From the NCBI RefSeq assembly GCF_946478925.1, contig NZ_CAMLDP010000014.1, forward strand, positions 1-29,461: 29,461 bases of DNA, in the 5' to 3' direction. A program made the position numbers and the translations under genes. The notes under the pieces are model-generated. The model was given only the letters and a program-made list of their open reading frames with translations, was not told the origin of the DNA and did not search any database. How positions within the stretch are numbered: position 1 is the stretch's first letter; each line of letters opens with the position of its first letter. Below, piece by piece: positions 1 to 7,566 of this stretch. The stretch is from an uncultured Nitrososphaera sp. (lineage in GTDB: Archaea; Thermoproteota; Nitrososphaeria; Nitrososphaerales; Nitrososphaeraceae).

Positions 1-616
1 TGACGCTGTCGTTCTCCACCTTCTTGGCTATGTCTTCCTGCGTGTACTCGAACGCCGTAATGAATATGACCTTGGTGTTGGGCGATATCGGATGGATGTT
101 CTTGTAGACTTCAAAGCCATCCATGCCGGGCATCCTGATGTCCATAACCGCCATGCCGTACTCGGTGCCGTTGCGCTTGGCGTTCTCTATCGCCTTGACG
201 CAGGCAGGACCACTTTCCGCAGTCTCGACGTCAAACCCGCGCTTTTTGAGCACCTCCCGGATGGAGCTGCGTATGTCCTCCTCGTCGTCTACTATTATCG
301 CCTTTTTCAGTTTCATGGGGAAGTGCCTGCCCACGGAGGAGTAGATCTCTGGTATTGCGGCAGGGTCGACTATTCCAATTGCAATGAGCGTCAGGTCGTT
401 GTCCAGAGGGTACATGATGATGTCCATTGCGTTATACTGGACGTGGATGTTTGACGTTATCCCGGTCGTGGGGCTATTGACGTTGAACGCGCCCTTGGCG
501 ATGTTTGTGCGCAGCGCCGTCTTGACGATGTCCTCCGGCGAGAGTTGGCGTATGGAGCTCTGGGGCAGCTGGCGCGCGGCCTTGGCCATGATGTTGGCGT
601 ACTTGTCAGTGACCAT
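1..616 (-). CDS. Sensor-like N-terminal domain fused to response-regulator receiver domain (3' end outside window)
   Basis: Reading the minus strand from the ATG at 616 gives about 205 residues running off the window edge. The first ~105 residues are an unassigned alpha/beta domain resembling the small archaeal DUF6659-type sensor-like domains (inference). The second part is a CheY-like receiver: an acidic cluster VDDEED after the first strand, MDIRMPGMDGFEV carrying the phospho-acceptor Asp, and the FITAFE strand with the switch Thr. Likely role: phosphorelay output or relay in the cytoplasm. The start is doubtful. The frame stays open upstream to a TGA at 698-700 and encodes a plausible DYTSRCKTILAEN helix there. 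A minus-strand TATA-like box at 712-720 would put the transcript start near 688, but no ATG, GTG or TTG exists between 616 and that stop. The true start may be non-canonical, or there may be a frameshift. Confidence 0.8.
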   Translation of the reverse strand, partial: MVTDKYANIMAKAARQLPQSSIRQLSPEDIVKTALRTNIAKGAFNVNSPTTGITSNIHVQYNAMDIIMYPLDNDLTLIAIGIVDPAAIPEIYSSVGRHFPMKLKKAIIVDDEEDIRSSIREVLKKRGFDVETAESGPACVKAIENAKRNGTEYGMAVMDIRMPGMDGFEVYKNIHPISPNTKVIFITAFEYTQEDIAKKVENDSV

Positions 617-827
617 AACAAGATCAAGCTGCTTATTTTCTGCAAGAATGGTCTTGCAGCGGCTAGTATAATCAGTTTCTGTATTTGACGTACTGAATCA
701 ATTCCTCCCTGATTTTAAAAACATTTTGTTGTACAAGAGGCGGCCTCTGCAAAAGTGGTCTGTATCTGAGATACGGCGCTGGTTTTTAATAATGGGGCCG
801 ACCTTGCCTTGGTGAGACACACATATC

Positions 828-2477
828 ATGGGCGACAGCGCGTTTTTGGATTCTTTTACCGACGAGGAAAAAGCCGCGCTAGCCGGCCACTTTTCAAATA
901 CTGACAAGGCGGTGTTTGCTCTGACCACCCCGCGGCAGGTGGACAGGGGCGCGCTGATGTCCCGGTATTCCCGGACAGACAAGAGTATGCGCAGGGTCTT
1001 TCTTGACGAGTTTGCCAAGAACCCGAACCGGGGCGAGGAATTTTACCGCAAGGTCTTGCTCGAATACGGCGACGACTCGGTCGCCGAGCTTGGCGAGGCG
1101 CAGGTGGCCCTTGAGGGCATATCAAACGTCGCGGCAAAAAAGATAGAGGACCGCAGGATAGGGCTTTCGTACCTGGAAAAGTCGTCACGCTACGTCCCGT
1201 TCGACCAAAAGGTAGCCGGCGGCTTGTACCGCTACCTGCGGGAGGGGCGCATAATGTCATCAAGGCACGCCGACCGCTATCTTGCAGCCTGCGACCTTGC
1301 GTTTGACACATACAGCAAGAGCCTGCCTGCCATGACGAAATTCCTGCAAGAGCAGGAGCCGATAGAAAAGTTCTCGTTCTTTGATTCCTCTCTACAAAAG
1401 GAAAGGCAGTTTGGCTCTCTGAAGGAGCAAAAGGACATCGACTCGGCGCAGCGAATATACCGCGTCACGATAAGGGCCAAGGCGCTCGACCTTTTGCGCG
1501 GCCTCCTGCCCGCCTCAACGCTGACAAACGTCGGCATAACCGGCAACGGCAGGGCGTTTGAATATCTGCTCACGATAATGCACGGCTCGCACCTGTCGGA
1601 ACTGCGCTCGCTTGGGGAGCAGCTGCTCTCTGAGCTGAACGGTGTGATACCCTCGTTTGTCCGGCGCGCAAACGACAAGCACGGCCAGGCCATGCAGGCG
1701 TATTTTGCCAAGACGGAGGACGCGGTGCGGGACCTTGCAAAAAAGCACCTGTCCGGGATAGGCCCTGAGCCAAGCCCCGAGAAAGTCAGGCTGCTGGAAC
1801 CGGAGGACAACTTTGCGGCAGAGGTCAAGGTGGCGTCTGCCGTCCTGTACGAACAGGCTGACGGCCGGCCCCTTGAAAAGGTGATGAGGTATGTAAAGTC
1901 CATGTCGTCGCAGGACAGGCACGGCATAATCCGCACCTACACGCAATACCGCGAGAACCGCCGGCAGCGGCCGGGCAGGGCATACGAGATGGTCGACTGC
2001 ACCTTTGAGCTATTTACAAACTTTGGCATGTTCCGCGACATGCACCGGCACCGCGTGCTGACTCTAGAGCGGCAGCTGCTGTCGACGAGACACGGCTATG
2101 ACATGCCCGGGGAGATAAAGGGCGCCGGCCTTGCAAAAGAGTTTGCAGAGTGCATGTCCTCGTCGAGGGACGCCTATGAGGCGATTGCAAAAGAGATGCC
2201 AGAGGAGGCGCAGTACGTTGTCAATTTCGCATATCGGTATCCGTATTTCATGAAGATGAACCTGCGAGAAGCCTGCCACCTGATTGAACTGCGCACTGTG
2301 CCGCAGGGCCACCCGGACTACCGGCAGGTCTGCCAGGATATGTACAGGCAGCTGCAAAAGGCACACTCAGTCCTCGCGGAAGGAATAAAGTTTGCCGACA
2401 TGAACTCGTACCAGCTGGAACGCTTTGACGCCGAAAAGCGCACCGAGAAAAAGAGGCAGGAATCGGAAAGGCAATGA
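828..2477 (+). CDS. Tandem ThyX-fold (flavin-dependent thymidylate synthase-like) protein, 549 aa
   Basis: This protein is about twice the length of ordinary ThyX (around 220-250 aa) and seems to hold two ThyX-like domains. Domain 1 has a degenerate signature [15 protein letters not shown] (residues ~108-122) where ThyX has RHRxxSxNExSxRY. It is followed by a helical half containing [22 protein letters not shown]. Domain 2 has an intact RHR (R407-H408-R409), but the rest of its motif reads [16 protein letters not shown], without the Ser/Asn-Glu pattern, and is again followed by a typical C-terminal half. Classical ThyX makes dTMP from dUMP with FAD, NADPH and methylene-folate. With both signatures altered, catalysis is uncertain, and this may be a relative with another role. 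ATG at 828 follows a TATA-like tttttaat at 783-790. The gene is single and head-to-head with the upstream regulator. Confidence 0.75.
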   Translation: MGDSAFLDSFTDEEKAALAGHFSNTDKAVFALTTPRQVDRGALMSRYSRTDKSMRRVFLDEFAKNPNRGEEFYRKVLLEYGDDSVAELGEAQVALEGISNVAAKKIEDRRIGLSYLEKSSRYVPFDQKVAGGLYRYLREGRIMSSRHADRYLAACDLAFDTYSKSLPAMTKFLQEQEPIEKFSFFDSSLQKERQFGSLKEQKDIDSAQRIYRVTIRAKALDLLRGLLPASTLTNVGITGNGRAFEYLLTIMHGSHLSELRSLGEQLLSELNGVIPSFVRRANDKHGQAMQAYFAKTEDAVRDLAKKHLSGIGPEPSPEKVRLLEPEDNFAAEVKVASAVLYEQADGRPLEKVMRYVKSMSSQDRHGIIRTYTQYRENRRQRPGRAYEMVDCTFELFTNFGMFRDMHRHRVLTLERQLLSTRHGYDMPGEIKGAGLAKEFAECMSSSRDAYEAIAKEMPEEAQYVVNFAYRYPYFMKMNLREACHLIELRTVPQGHPDYRQVCQDMYRQLQKAHSVLAEGIKFADMNSYQLERFDAEKRTEKKRQESERQ

Positions 2478-2526
2478 GGCGCTTTGTATGGCAATATATG
2501 CCAGTAAATGCCATTGCTGACCAATG

Positions 2527-2536
2527 TTTATATATT
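2527..2536 (+). promoter_or_regulatory. TATA box for the phasin-like gene
   Basis: The sequence tttatatatt is centred about 24 nt before the ATG at 2555, which matches an archaeal TBP site with a leaderless transcript. It supports ATG 2555 as the start over the later in-frame ATG at 2567. Confidence 0.7.
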
Positions 2537-2554
2537 ACCGTGTAATACCATTAT

Positions 2555-3028
2555 ATGGTAATCGAAATGGTCGATACAACGAAATCAAGCAGCAAGGAAG
2601 AAACGACGACAAGCAGGACAGACGTAATTGACGCAGTAAAGGACAACTATATCCGCACGGTGGACGAGATAGCCAAGGTTCAGCCGCAGTATTTACAATC
2701 AATTTCTAACCTCCAGCTGGACTACATCCAGACAACCAAGAACCTTATCCAGACCGCGTTTTCTGCGCAAAAGCAGGTGGCAAGCAACGTGAACGCCCCG
2801 GCAAGCCCGTATGCAGACCTCTTTGTGAAGCAGGCAAACGAGGTGACCAACAACGCGATAAGGGCAGTCGGCATCAACAACCAGCTGACCATCAACGCTC
2901 TGGACGCCGCAAGGGAGAACCTAAAGATCTACAACAGGTCGATAGATGCCGTCTCTGACTTTGGCACCAACGTCGCCAAGGCGTGGACTGCATTCTACAC
3001 ACAGTCGCAACAGCAGTTCATACGCTAA
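2555..3028 (+). CDS. Phasin-like helical protein, 157 aa
   Basis: A soluble, almost entirely alpha-helical protein with no Cys. Residues 1-25 are a Ser/Thr/Lys-rich disordered start. They are followed by long amphipathic helices rich in Gln, Asn and Ala (for example NYIRTVDEIAKVQPQYLQS and QTTKNLIQTAFSAQKQVAS). Length, helicity and the repeated hydrophobic/Gln pattern recall phasins, the small proteins that coat polyhydroxyalkanoate granules. Nitrososphaera-group archaea are known to carry PHA synthase genes, but none lies in this window, so the assignment rests on pattern only. It is monocistronic, with a strong TATA box upstream and a GGCC hairpin plus T-tracts just after the stop, which suggests a highly expressed single gene. 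Alternative: another helical structural protein. Confidence 0.75.
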   Translation: MVIEMVDTTKSSSKEETTTSRTDVIDAVKDNYIRTVDEIAKVQPQYLQSISNLQLDYIQTTKNLIQTAFSAQKQVASNVNAPASPYADLFVKQANEVTNNAIRAVGINNQLTINALDAARENLKIYNRSIDAVSDFGTNVAKAWTAFYTQSQQQFIR

Positions 3029-3037
3029 GAACTTCCG

Positions 3038-3066
3038 GGCCTTTTTGGCCTTCTCTTTTTTCTCTT
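3038..3066 (+). terminator. Hairpin plus T-tract terminator
   Basis: GGCC-TTTTT-GGCC forms a short perfect stem with a five-T loop at 3038-3050. It is followed by pyrimidine-rich T-tracts to about 3066, 10 nt after the phasin-like stop codon. Confidence 0.55.
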
Positions 3067-3178
3067 TTCCTGATTTTAATAAAATACAATCCTGTAGAAT
3101 CTGGTAAAACGCCCGCTGACAAAATAATGCAACAATTTTGACACCGTCATCATTATACCTACTTACAAACAATTGCGC

Positions 3179-3988
3179 ATGAGCGAAGAAAAGCTCGCAT
3201 TCGTAGGCAAGCAAGTCAAGGACATCTATGGGACATTCATCGGAAAAGTAGTAGGCATAATCACGGAAATCGACGGCGAGATCGAAAGCGTCGGCGTGGA
3301 CTGCGGCTCTGCAGGAATCAAGCAGCTCCCGTACGAGCAGCTGGTGGTCCAGGGCGATTTCGTGTTCTTTATTCCCAAGTGGAGGCTGGAAGCGCAAAAG
3401 CTCATCAGGCAAAAGTCGCTCACTCTCAAGAGGATGAAGGCACTTCATGAGATAGTCGCGGAAAACGACGGCATGAAGGAAGATGCAGAACTTGTGTCGA
3501 TAAAATACGAGAAAAAGCTGGGCGAGATTAACGAGGCAGAGAAGGCAGTCAGTGACAAGCTGACGGCGCGCCTTTCAGAGCTTGACGCAGAGGCCAAGCA
3601 GGTCAAGGCAGTGCTCTTTGACGCCAAGCTCCAGTTCAGGAGCAACGAGATGAAGGAAGAGACGTACCAGCAGGTCAAGATCAACACGGACGAGCTGGTT
3701 GAGCACATCAACAATGAAAGGACCGAGATCGGAAACGTCAGGGCCAAACTGTCAGGGCTGACAATCGACAGCGTTACGACAGAGGCGACGGCTACTACTA
3801 CTGGTGCCACCTCCCCGGTGGATTCTGCGCCAGCAGTCACGACCGCCGAGCCGGCCCAGCAGCCAGAAACCTCACAGGCAGAACCAGTGACAGCCGCGCC
3901 AGCAGAGGAAAAGCCGATAACGGTCACGGCAAGCAACGGTGAAGGCCACGACGCGGCCTGGCTGAATCAGGTAATACAACAGCAGTAA
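3179..3988 (+). CDS. CdvA-like cell-division protein (PRC-barrel plus coiled coil), 269 aa
   Basis: The N-terminus (residues ~4-75; FVGKQVKDIYGTFIGKVVGI) is a PRC-barrel, followed by a highly charged coiled coil (~80-200) rich in Glu, Lys and Ala. A Thr/Ala/Pro/Glu-rich linker follows (~205-250), then a short C-terminal segment ending AWLNQVIQQQ. This order is that of archaeal CdvA, which binds membrane/DNA, forms filaments at mid-cell and recruits the ESCRT-III protein CdvB through its C-terminal tail in Crenarchaeota. The ESCRT partners CdvB and CdvC are not in the window, as is usual in Thaumarchaeota, where the cdv genes are scattered (family knowledge). ATG 3179 is preferred over a TTG at 3173 because a TATA-like attata (3152-3157) lies ~24 nt upstream. 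Another PRC-barrel coiled-coil paralogue remains possible. Confidence 0.75.
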   Translation: MSEEKLAFVGKQVKDIYGTFIGKVVGIITEIDGEIESVGVDCGSAGIKQLPYEQLVVQGDFVFFIPKWRLEAQKLIRQKSLTLKRMKALHEIVAENDGMKEDAELVSIKYEKKLGEINEAEKAVSDKLTARLSELDAEAKQVKAVLFDAKLQFRSNEMKEETYQQVKINTDELVEHINNERTEIGNVRAKLSGLTIDSVTTEATATTTGATSPVDSAPAVTTAEPAQQPETSQAEPVTAAPAEEKPITVTASNGEGHDAAWLNQVIQQQ

Positions 3989-3999
3989 AAACACATCCC

Positions 4000-4023
4000 C
4001 GCCGGTTTTTCCGGCGCTTTTCT
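4000..4023 (+). terminator. CGCCGG/CCGGCG hairpin terminator
   Basis: A six-base-pair perfect stem CGCCGG (4000-4005) and CCGGCG (4011-4016) encloses a TTTTT loop and is followed by TTTT. It lies 12 nt after the cdvA-like stop. The architecture copies the terminator at 3038: GC stem, T5 loop, T-tract. Confidence 0.65.
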
Positions 4024-4134
4024 TCGTTTATCTGTTTATTGGATGTTCTGGCAATATGGTTAATCGCGCAATTTCCAGGGGCAAAAGGGTAAGCAAGATA
4101 TAAGTAAAATGAATTTTGAAATACAGATGCAGGG

Positions 4135-4656
4135 ATGCTGCAGATAGCTGCGCGCAAGAAGCTGCCGTTGTACGTGCTGCTCGGCTCAATTGCTGCAATA
4201 CTGTTTCTGGTAGCCTACGTCGCGGCAAACGGGACCGGCGAAGGCCCTGTCGGCGAAGGGTTTGTGAACGAGGAGCTTCCGCCTCCCGGGGCGTTTCCTT
4301 ACTTTCTAAAGCCGATAACCTGGCTGATGATAGTGGTCTTTGCCGGTTGGTTCTCTTTTCTGGAGCTGATGAAGGACCGGCTTAAAATCCTCGACAGCAA
4401 CTGGAGATACTTTTATGCGATGGTCCTGTTCATAATAACGGCCATCTCGTTTTACGAAATCCTCTTTAATTTCATGTACTGGGGCGCCATCCTGTCAAGG
4501 CAGTCTGCAGCCAATCTCGACCCTGACAGCGTGGCAAACGGCTTTCCTTCGCAGCTGTACCAGGTGAACATCGTGTTTGCCACCAAGGTGGGAGTCACCA
4601 TCTTTGCCTGCGCGGTGTACGCGTTTGCGGTGCTAAAGTTTTCCAGCAACAAATGA
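4135..4656 (+). CDS. Four-helix integral membrane protein of unknown function, 173 aa
   Basis: Four hydrophobic segments are visible: residues ~12-32, ~61-78, ~90-113 and ~146-168. Between the first two is a short Gly/Pro-rich loop (GEGPVGEGFVNEELPPPG), and between the third and fourth a polar loop with DPDSVANG. There are no recognisable catalytic or metal-binding motifs. The basic N-terminus (AARKKLP) suggests it is cytoplasmic. A TATA-like element (gatataagtaa, 4098-4108) lies about 32 nt before ATG 4135, consistent with a leaderless single gene. I do not recognise the family. It is probably a lineage-conserved membrane protein, since its base composition matches its housekeeping neighbours. 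Confidence 0.75.
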   Translation: MLQIAARKKLPLYVLLGSIAAILFLVAYVAANGTGEGPVGEGFVNEELPPPGAFPYFLKPITWLMIVVFAGWFSFLELMKDRLKILDSNWRYFYAMVLFIITAISFYEILFNFMYWGAILSRQSAANLDPDSVANGFPSQLYQVNIVFATKVGVTIFACAVYAFAVLKFSSNK

Positions 4657-4702
4657 AAAGGATTAATTAATTATATTATCGCCCGGGTTCAATGCAATTT
4701 TG

Positions 4703-5626
4703 ATGCCTGATATGATACAGGACAACGCGCACCGCTACTTTGCCACCACCGTCGCCCTCGTGACTACAGACGGCAAGTGGGGCAAGAACGTGATGGCGGC
4801 AGAGTGGGCCATGCAGGTCTCGTACGAGCCGATGCTTATTGCCATCTTTGTCCACGACTCGCCGACTTTGTGGAACATAAAGGAGGCCGGCGCGTTTGGG
4901 GTCAACATCGCCGCAGACGACCAGGCGGGGCTAGTCAACATCGCCGGCGGCTATTCCGGGACAGAGATCGCCAAGCTTGCGATACCCGGGACTTTTGAGA
5001 CGTACGCAGGCAAGCGAGTCCCACTGATAAGGGGATGCGCTCTTGCGTGCGAATGCAAAGTAGTGTCCGTACAGGAAATGGGCGACCACGTGATGGTTGT
5101 GGGAGAGGCCGTGTCTGCGGTGTTTGACGAATCAAAGTCTCCTCTGATATACACGCGGGGTAACTACCGCAAGATTGGAGGCAAGCTTGCGTCGGGCAGA
5201 AAAACAGTACGCCTGCCGCCAGGGGCGTTTGCCGAGCTCAAGCAGATGTCCGGTGGGCAGTTTGTGCTAAAGGCCGCAGTCGCAATCGTCAAGGACAGCA
5301 AAAAGAAAAAGAAGAGGGTGTTGTTTGCAAGAGTTGCCAGCTCGTCATCATGGATGCTGCCTGCAACCGTGCCTGAAAGGGGCACGGACTATGGAAAGGC
5401 GCTGTCGCTGCACCTTGCGTCGATGGGCGTGCAGGCACAAGTCGGAGAAATCCTTGGGATCGAGCGCATGATGCTAAAGTCAGGCAAGCAGTCTCTGCGG
5501 GCAAACTTTGTCGTGTTTTCCTGCACAGCTGATGCAAAAGAAGCGACTGAAAAAGAGGGGTGGTTCCTGCGCCCTCCTAGGAACCTTTTGCTAAAGAGCC
5601 TGCTGTTATTATTTCAGCACGCCTGA
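4703..5626 (+). CDS. Flavin reductase-like domain fused to a degenerate Nudix-like domain, 307 aa
   Basis: Residues ~8-165 match the FMN-binding flavin-reductase-like fold (DIM6/NTAB type): an ATTVALVTT start strand, the AEWAMQVSYEPMLIAIFV strand-turn, a helix around SPTLWNIKEAGAFGVNI, and a later EMGDHVMVVGEAV strand pair. Residues ~180-307 read like a Nudix fold (strand KKRVLFARVASSSSWMLPA, a helix, then VGEILGIE and a following strand), but the Nudix box is missing. The segment PERGTDYGKALSLHLASMGV has no REUXEE glutamates, so pyrophosphohydrolase activity is unlikely. The protein could be an FMN- or F420-handling oxidoreductase with a ligand-binding C-domain (inference). ATG 4703 is chosen over TTG 4700. 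A TATA-like ttatatta sits at 4671-4678. The 3' end overlaps the convergent aminotransferase by 18 nt. Confidence 0.75.
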   Translation: MPDMIQDNAHRYFATTVALVTTDGKWGKNVMAAEWAMQVSYEPMLIAIFVHDSPTLWNIKEAGAFGVNIAADDQAGLVNIAGGYSGTEIAKLAIPGTFETYAGKRVPLIRGCALACECKVVSVQEMGDHVMVVGEAVSAVFDESKSPLIYTRGNYRKIGGKLASGRKTVRLPPGAFAELKQMSGGQFVLKAAVAIVKDSKKKKKRVLFARVASSSSWMLPATVPERGTDYGKALSLHLASMGVQAQVGEILGIERMMLKSGKQSLRANFVVFSCTADAKEATEKEGWFLRPPRNLLLKSLLLLFQHA

Positions 5627-6958
5627 GCTGGCGATTTTCTCTGTCGCCGACAGGAGCCTCTTTACGTCCACCTCGTCGTGCGCGTACGAGATGGCTCCCA
5701 TCTTGGTCGGAAGAAAGAACACGCCGTGCTCTGCCATGAGGGCCATGTGGTATTTCACCAGCTTGCCCCTGTCTGATGTCGCGACGTCCGTCGCGTTTTC
5801 CACACCTGTTGTTCCTTCCTTGACAAAGTGGGTCAGGAAGACAGAGTTGGTGCCTGTGACCCTGCACGGGATTTTTGCATCTGCAAATATATTGTCAAGC
5901 CCCTTCCTTGCCATCGCGCCCAGCTTGTCAATCTTGCCGTAGACCTTGCGCTCGTTTTTCTTTAGGAAATCCAGAGTTGCAAGCCCTGCAGCCATCGTGG
6001 CCGGGTTTGCCGAGAACGTGCCCCCGCCGATAGCGCATCGCGCCTCCTTCTCCCTTATCGAGACCGGGTCGGCAAGCGACATGATGTCCTTGTCGCCGCA
6101 CACCACCCCGATTGCCATCCCTCCTCCGCATATCTTGCCAAGCGTAAACAGGTCCGGCTCCAGCCCGTACACGCCCTGCGCGCCGTGCAGCGAAAGCCTG
6201 AATCCCGTCACTATCTCGTCAAGGATGAAAAGGGCGCCGTTTTTCTTGCAGAATTCCTGCAAGCCCTCTAGGTAGCCTTTTGCCGGCGGTATGCAGCCTG
6301 CGCCTCCGAGCACCGGCTCTATTATGACGCACGCCAGGTCGTCTTTTATCGTCTCTAGCACCTTGAGCGACGCCTCTAGGTTGTTGAACGGCACGGACTC
6401 GACGTACTGACCTTCGTCCTGCACCAGCCCGGGGCCTTCTTCTGACTCGAACGGAAAGTTGACAGTCTGCATAAGGGTAGTGTTAAAGCCGTGCCAGCCT
6501 CCTATCGCCTTTGCAATGACGCGCCTTCCCGTCTTTGCCCTTGCAAGCCTGACTGCGTACATCGTGGCTTCCGAGCCGGTGCTGCTAAAGCGCATCATCT
6601 CTGCCCTTGGCATCAGCTTTTGGATGACCTCTGCAAGTTCCACCGACACATCGTTTGTCACGCCGTACAGGGTGCCGTTTCTTGCCTGCTTTGCAAGCGC
6701 AGAGGCGACCGGTGCCGGCGAGTGGCCAAGGATGAGCGCCCAGTGGCCCATCCAGTAGTCGGTGTACCTGTTGCCGTCTATGTCAAAGAGCCTATTTCCC
6801 CTCGCCGCGTTTGCAAAGAACGGGTACGGCTCGAAATAGCGGATGTTGTGGCTGATGCCTCCCGGGAACAGTTTTTCCGACCTTGAGTAAAGGCGCTTGG
6901 ACTTGCTGGTCTTTTCCTTGTAGCGCCTTATGTAACTGCCATAAGAATGGTCGTCCAT
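5609..6958 (-). CDS. Class III PLP aminotransferase, glutamate-1-semialdehyde aminomutase-like, 449 aa
   Basis: Fold-type I, class III aminotransferase with clear GSA-aminomutase character: FPGGISHNIRYFEPYPFF near the N-terminus (HemL proteins have PGGVNSPVRAF), SSTGSEATMYAVRLAR, GGWHG (~153-157), LDEIVTGFR with the pyridine-nitrogen Asp at 247, and TLGKICGGGMAIG with the Schiff-base Lys at 275. GGGTFSANPATMAAG then resembles the GTLSGNP motif of HemL. HemL converts glutamate-1-semialdehyde to 5-aminolevulinate for tetrapyrroles. No other haem gene is nearby and several signature residues deviate, so this may be a paralogue acting on another amino-aldehyde. The ATG at 6958 has a minus-strand TATA-like element (gattatac) about 35 nt upstream. 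It converges with the flavin-reductase gene. Confidence 0.85.
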   Translation of the reverse strand: MDDHSYGSYIRRYKEKTSKSKRLYSRSEKLFPGGISHNIRYFEPYPFFANAARGNRLFDIDGNRYTDYWMGHWALILGHSPAPVASALAKQARNGTLYGVTNDVSVELAEVIQKLMPRAEMMRFSSTGSEATMYAVRLARAKTGRRVIAKAIGGWHGFNTTLMQTVNFPFESEEGPGLVQDEGQYVESVPFNNLEASLKVLETIKDDLACVIIEPVLGGAGCIPPAKGYLEGLQEFCKKNGALFILDEIVTGFRLSLHGAQGVYGLEPDLFTLGKICGGGMAIGVVCGDKDIMSLADPVSIREKEARCAIGGGTFSANPATMAAGLATLDFLKKNERKVYGKIDKLGAMARKGLDNIFADAKIPCRVTGTNSVFLTHFVKEGTTGVENATDVATSDRGKLVKYHMALMAEHGVFFLPTKMGAISYAHDEVDVKRLLSATEKIASSGVLK

Positions 6959-7054
6959 GATGAACGTAACAGCGTGTGGGCCAGATCACGTATAATCTTT
7001 TTGAAAGCACATCGCTTGGTTTATTTTGCCCGCTTGTGTCTTGACGGTGATATA

Positions 7055-7210
7055 ATGAACTGCCTCCGGTGTCACCATACGCATCAGGCCCACGAAAAGA
7101 ATTCTTCAAGGGCCAGTTCGATATTACGGGTAGGCAGGTGCCTTGTGCCGGGGTGCGACTGCGCGCAGTACATGGACAAGATAGAGACTATAGACGAAGA
7201 CTTGCTCTAG
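7055..7210 (+). CDS. Small Cys-rich zinc-binding protein, 51 aa
   Basis: A short ORF with cysteines at 3, 6, 29, 34 and 36 plus several His in the first 13 residues. The pattern C-x2-C ... C-x4-C-x-C is typical of a small zinc-binding module. The C-terminus is acidic (DKIETIDEDLL). ATG 7055 follows a T-rich TATA-like element (tttattttg) about 30 nt upstream, so the longer frame reaching back over the divergent aminotransferase start is unlikely. The TAG stop lies in CTAG, shared with the convergent membrane-protein gene. Function unknown; a nucleic-acid or protein-binding accessory is a guess. Confidence 0.65.
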   Translation: MNCLRCHHTHQAHEKNSSRASSILRVGRCLVPGCDCAQYMDKIETIDEDLL

Positions 7211-7467
7211 TGTTGCTGTAGGTTCCGGAGTGACGGCGGGATTTTTGCCTCTTCCTCAGTAATCTGGGGCAGCGGCTCAAAGCCGTACTGCGCCCTCAGG
7301 GTTTCCTGCTGCTGACGCATGACGCTGTCGGAGAACTTGGGACCAATGTGGCCAAACCATGCCCATAGGAGGATGACTATTGCAAGGGATATGCCCATTA
7401 CAAGTATGCAAGCCGCCACCGTCGTCATGTGATATCCGCCTTCGGATTTCTCTTGATGAGCGCACAT
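7207..7467 (-). CDS. Small single-pass membrane protein, 86 aa
   Basis: After a short polar His/Lys/Glu N-terminus, residues ~16-37 form one strong transmembrane helix (VAACILVMGISLAIVILLWAW). A soluble tail follows, rich in Gln, Glu and Pro (RQQQETLRAQYGFEPLPQ). ATG 7467 is chosen because a minus-strand TATA box (gtttaaaaag on that strand, plus positions 7492-7501) lies ~30 nt upstream; starting earlier would place the promoter inside the gene. Its TAG stop is the reverse reading of the CTAG that also ends the convergent zinc protein. Family not recognised. Confidence 0.65.
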   Translation of the reverse strand: MCAHQEKSEGGYHMTTVAACILVMGISLAIVILLWAWFGHIGPKFSDSVMRQQQETLRAQYGFEPLPQITEEEAKIPPSLRNLQQH

Positions 7468-7566
7468 GGCCACCGATAGTTCAAGACCGCTGCTTTTTAA
7501 ACCTATTTTCCGGCAAGCCATCGAACAATCTTTAAGGTACGACACTCTTGCTCTAGTGAAGGCTTT

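Noticed and set aside
92..454. Plus-strand ORF over the response-regulator gene
   Set aside because: The minus strand gives the receiver-domain motifs; this is a mirror of that gene.
1277..1936. Minus-strand 219-residue ORF inside the ThyX-like gene
   Set aside because: Ser/Arg/Cys-rich, no domain sense, wholly inside a gene with clear domains; GC-rich shadow frame.
3445..3936. Minus-strand 163-residue ORF over the CdvA-like gene
   Set aside because: Ser/Val-rich antisense of the coiled coil and Ala/Thr linker.
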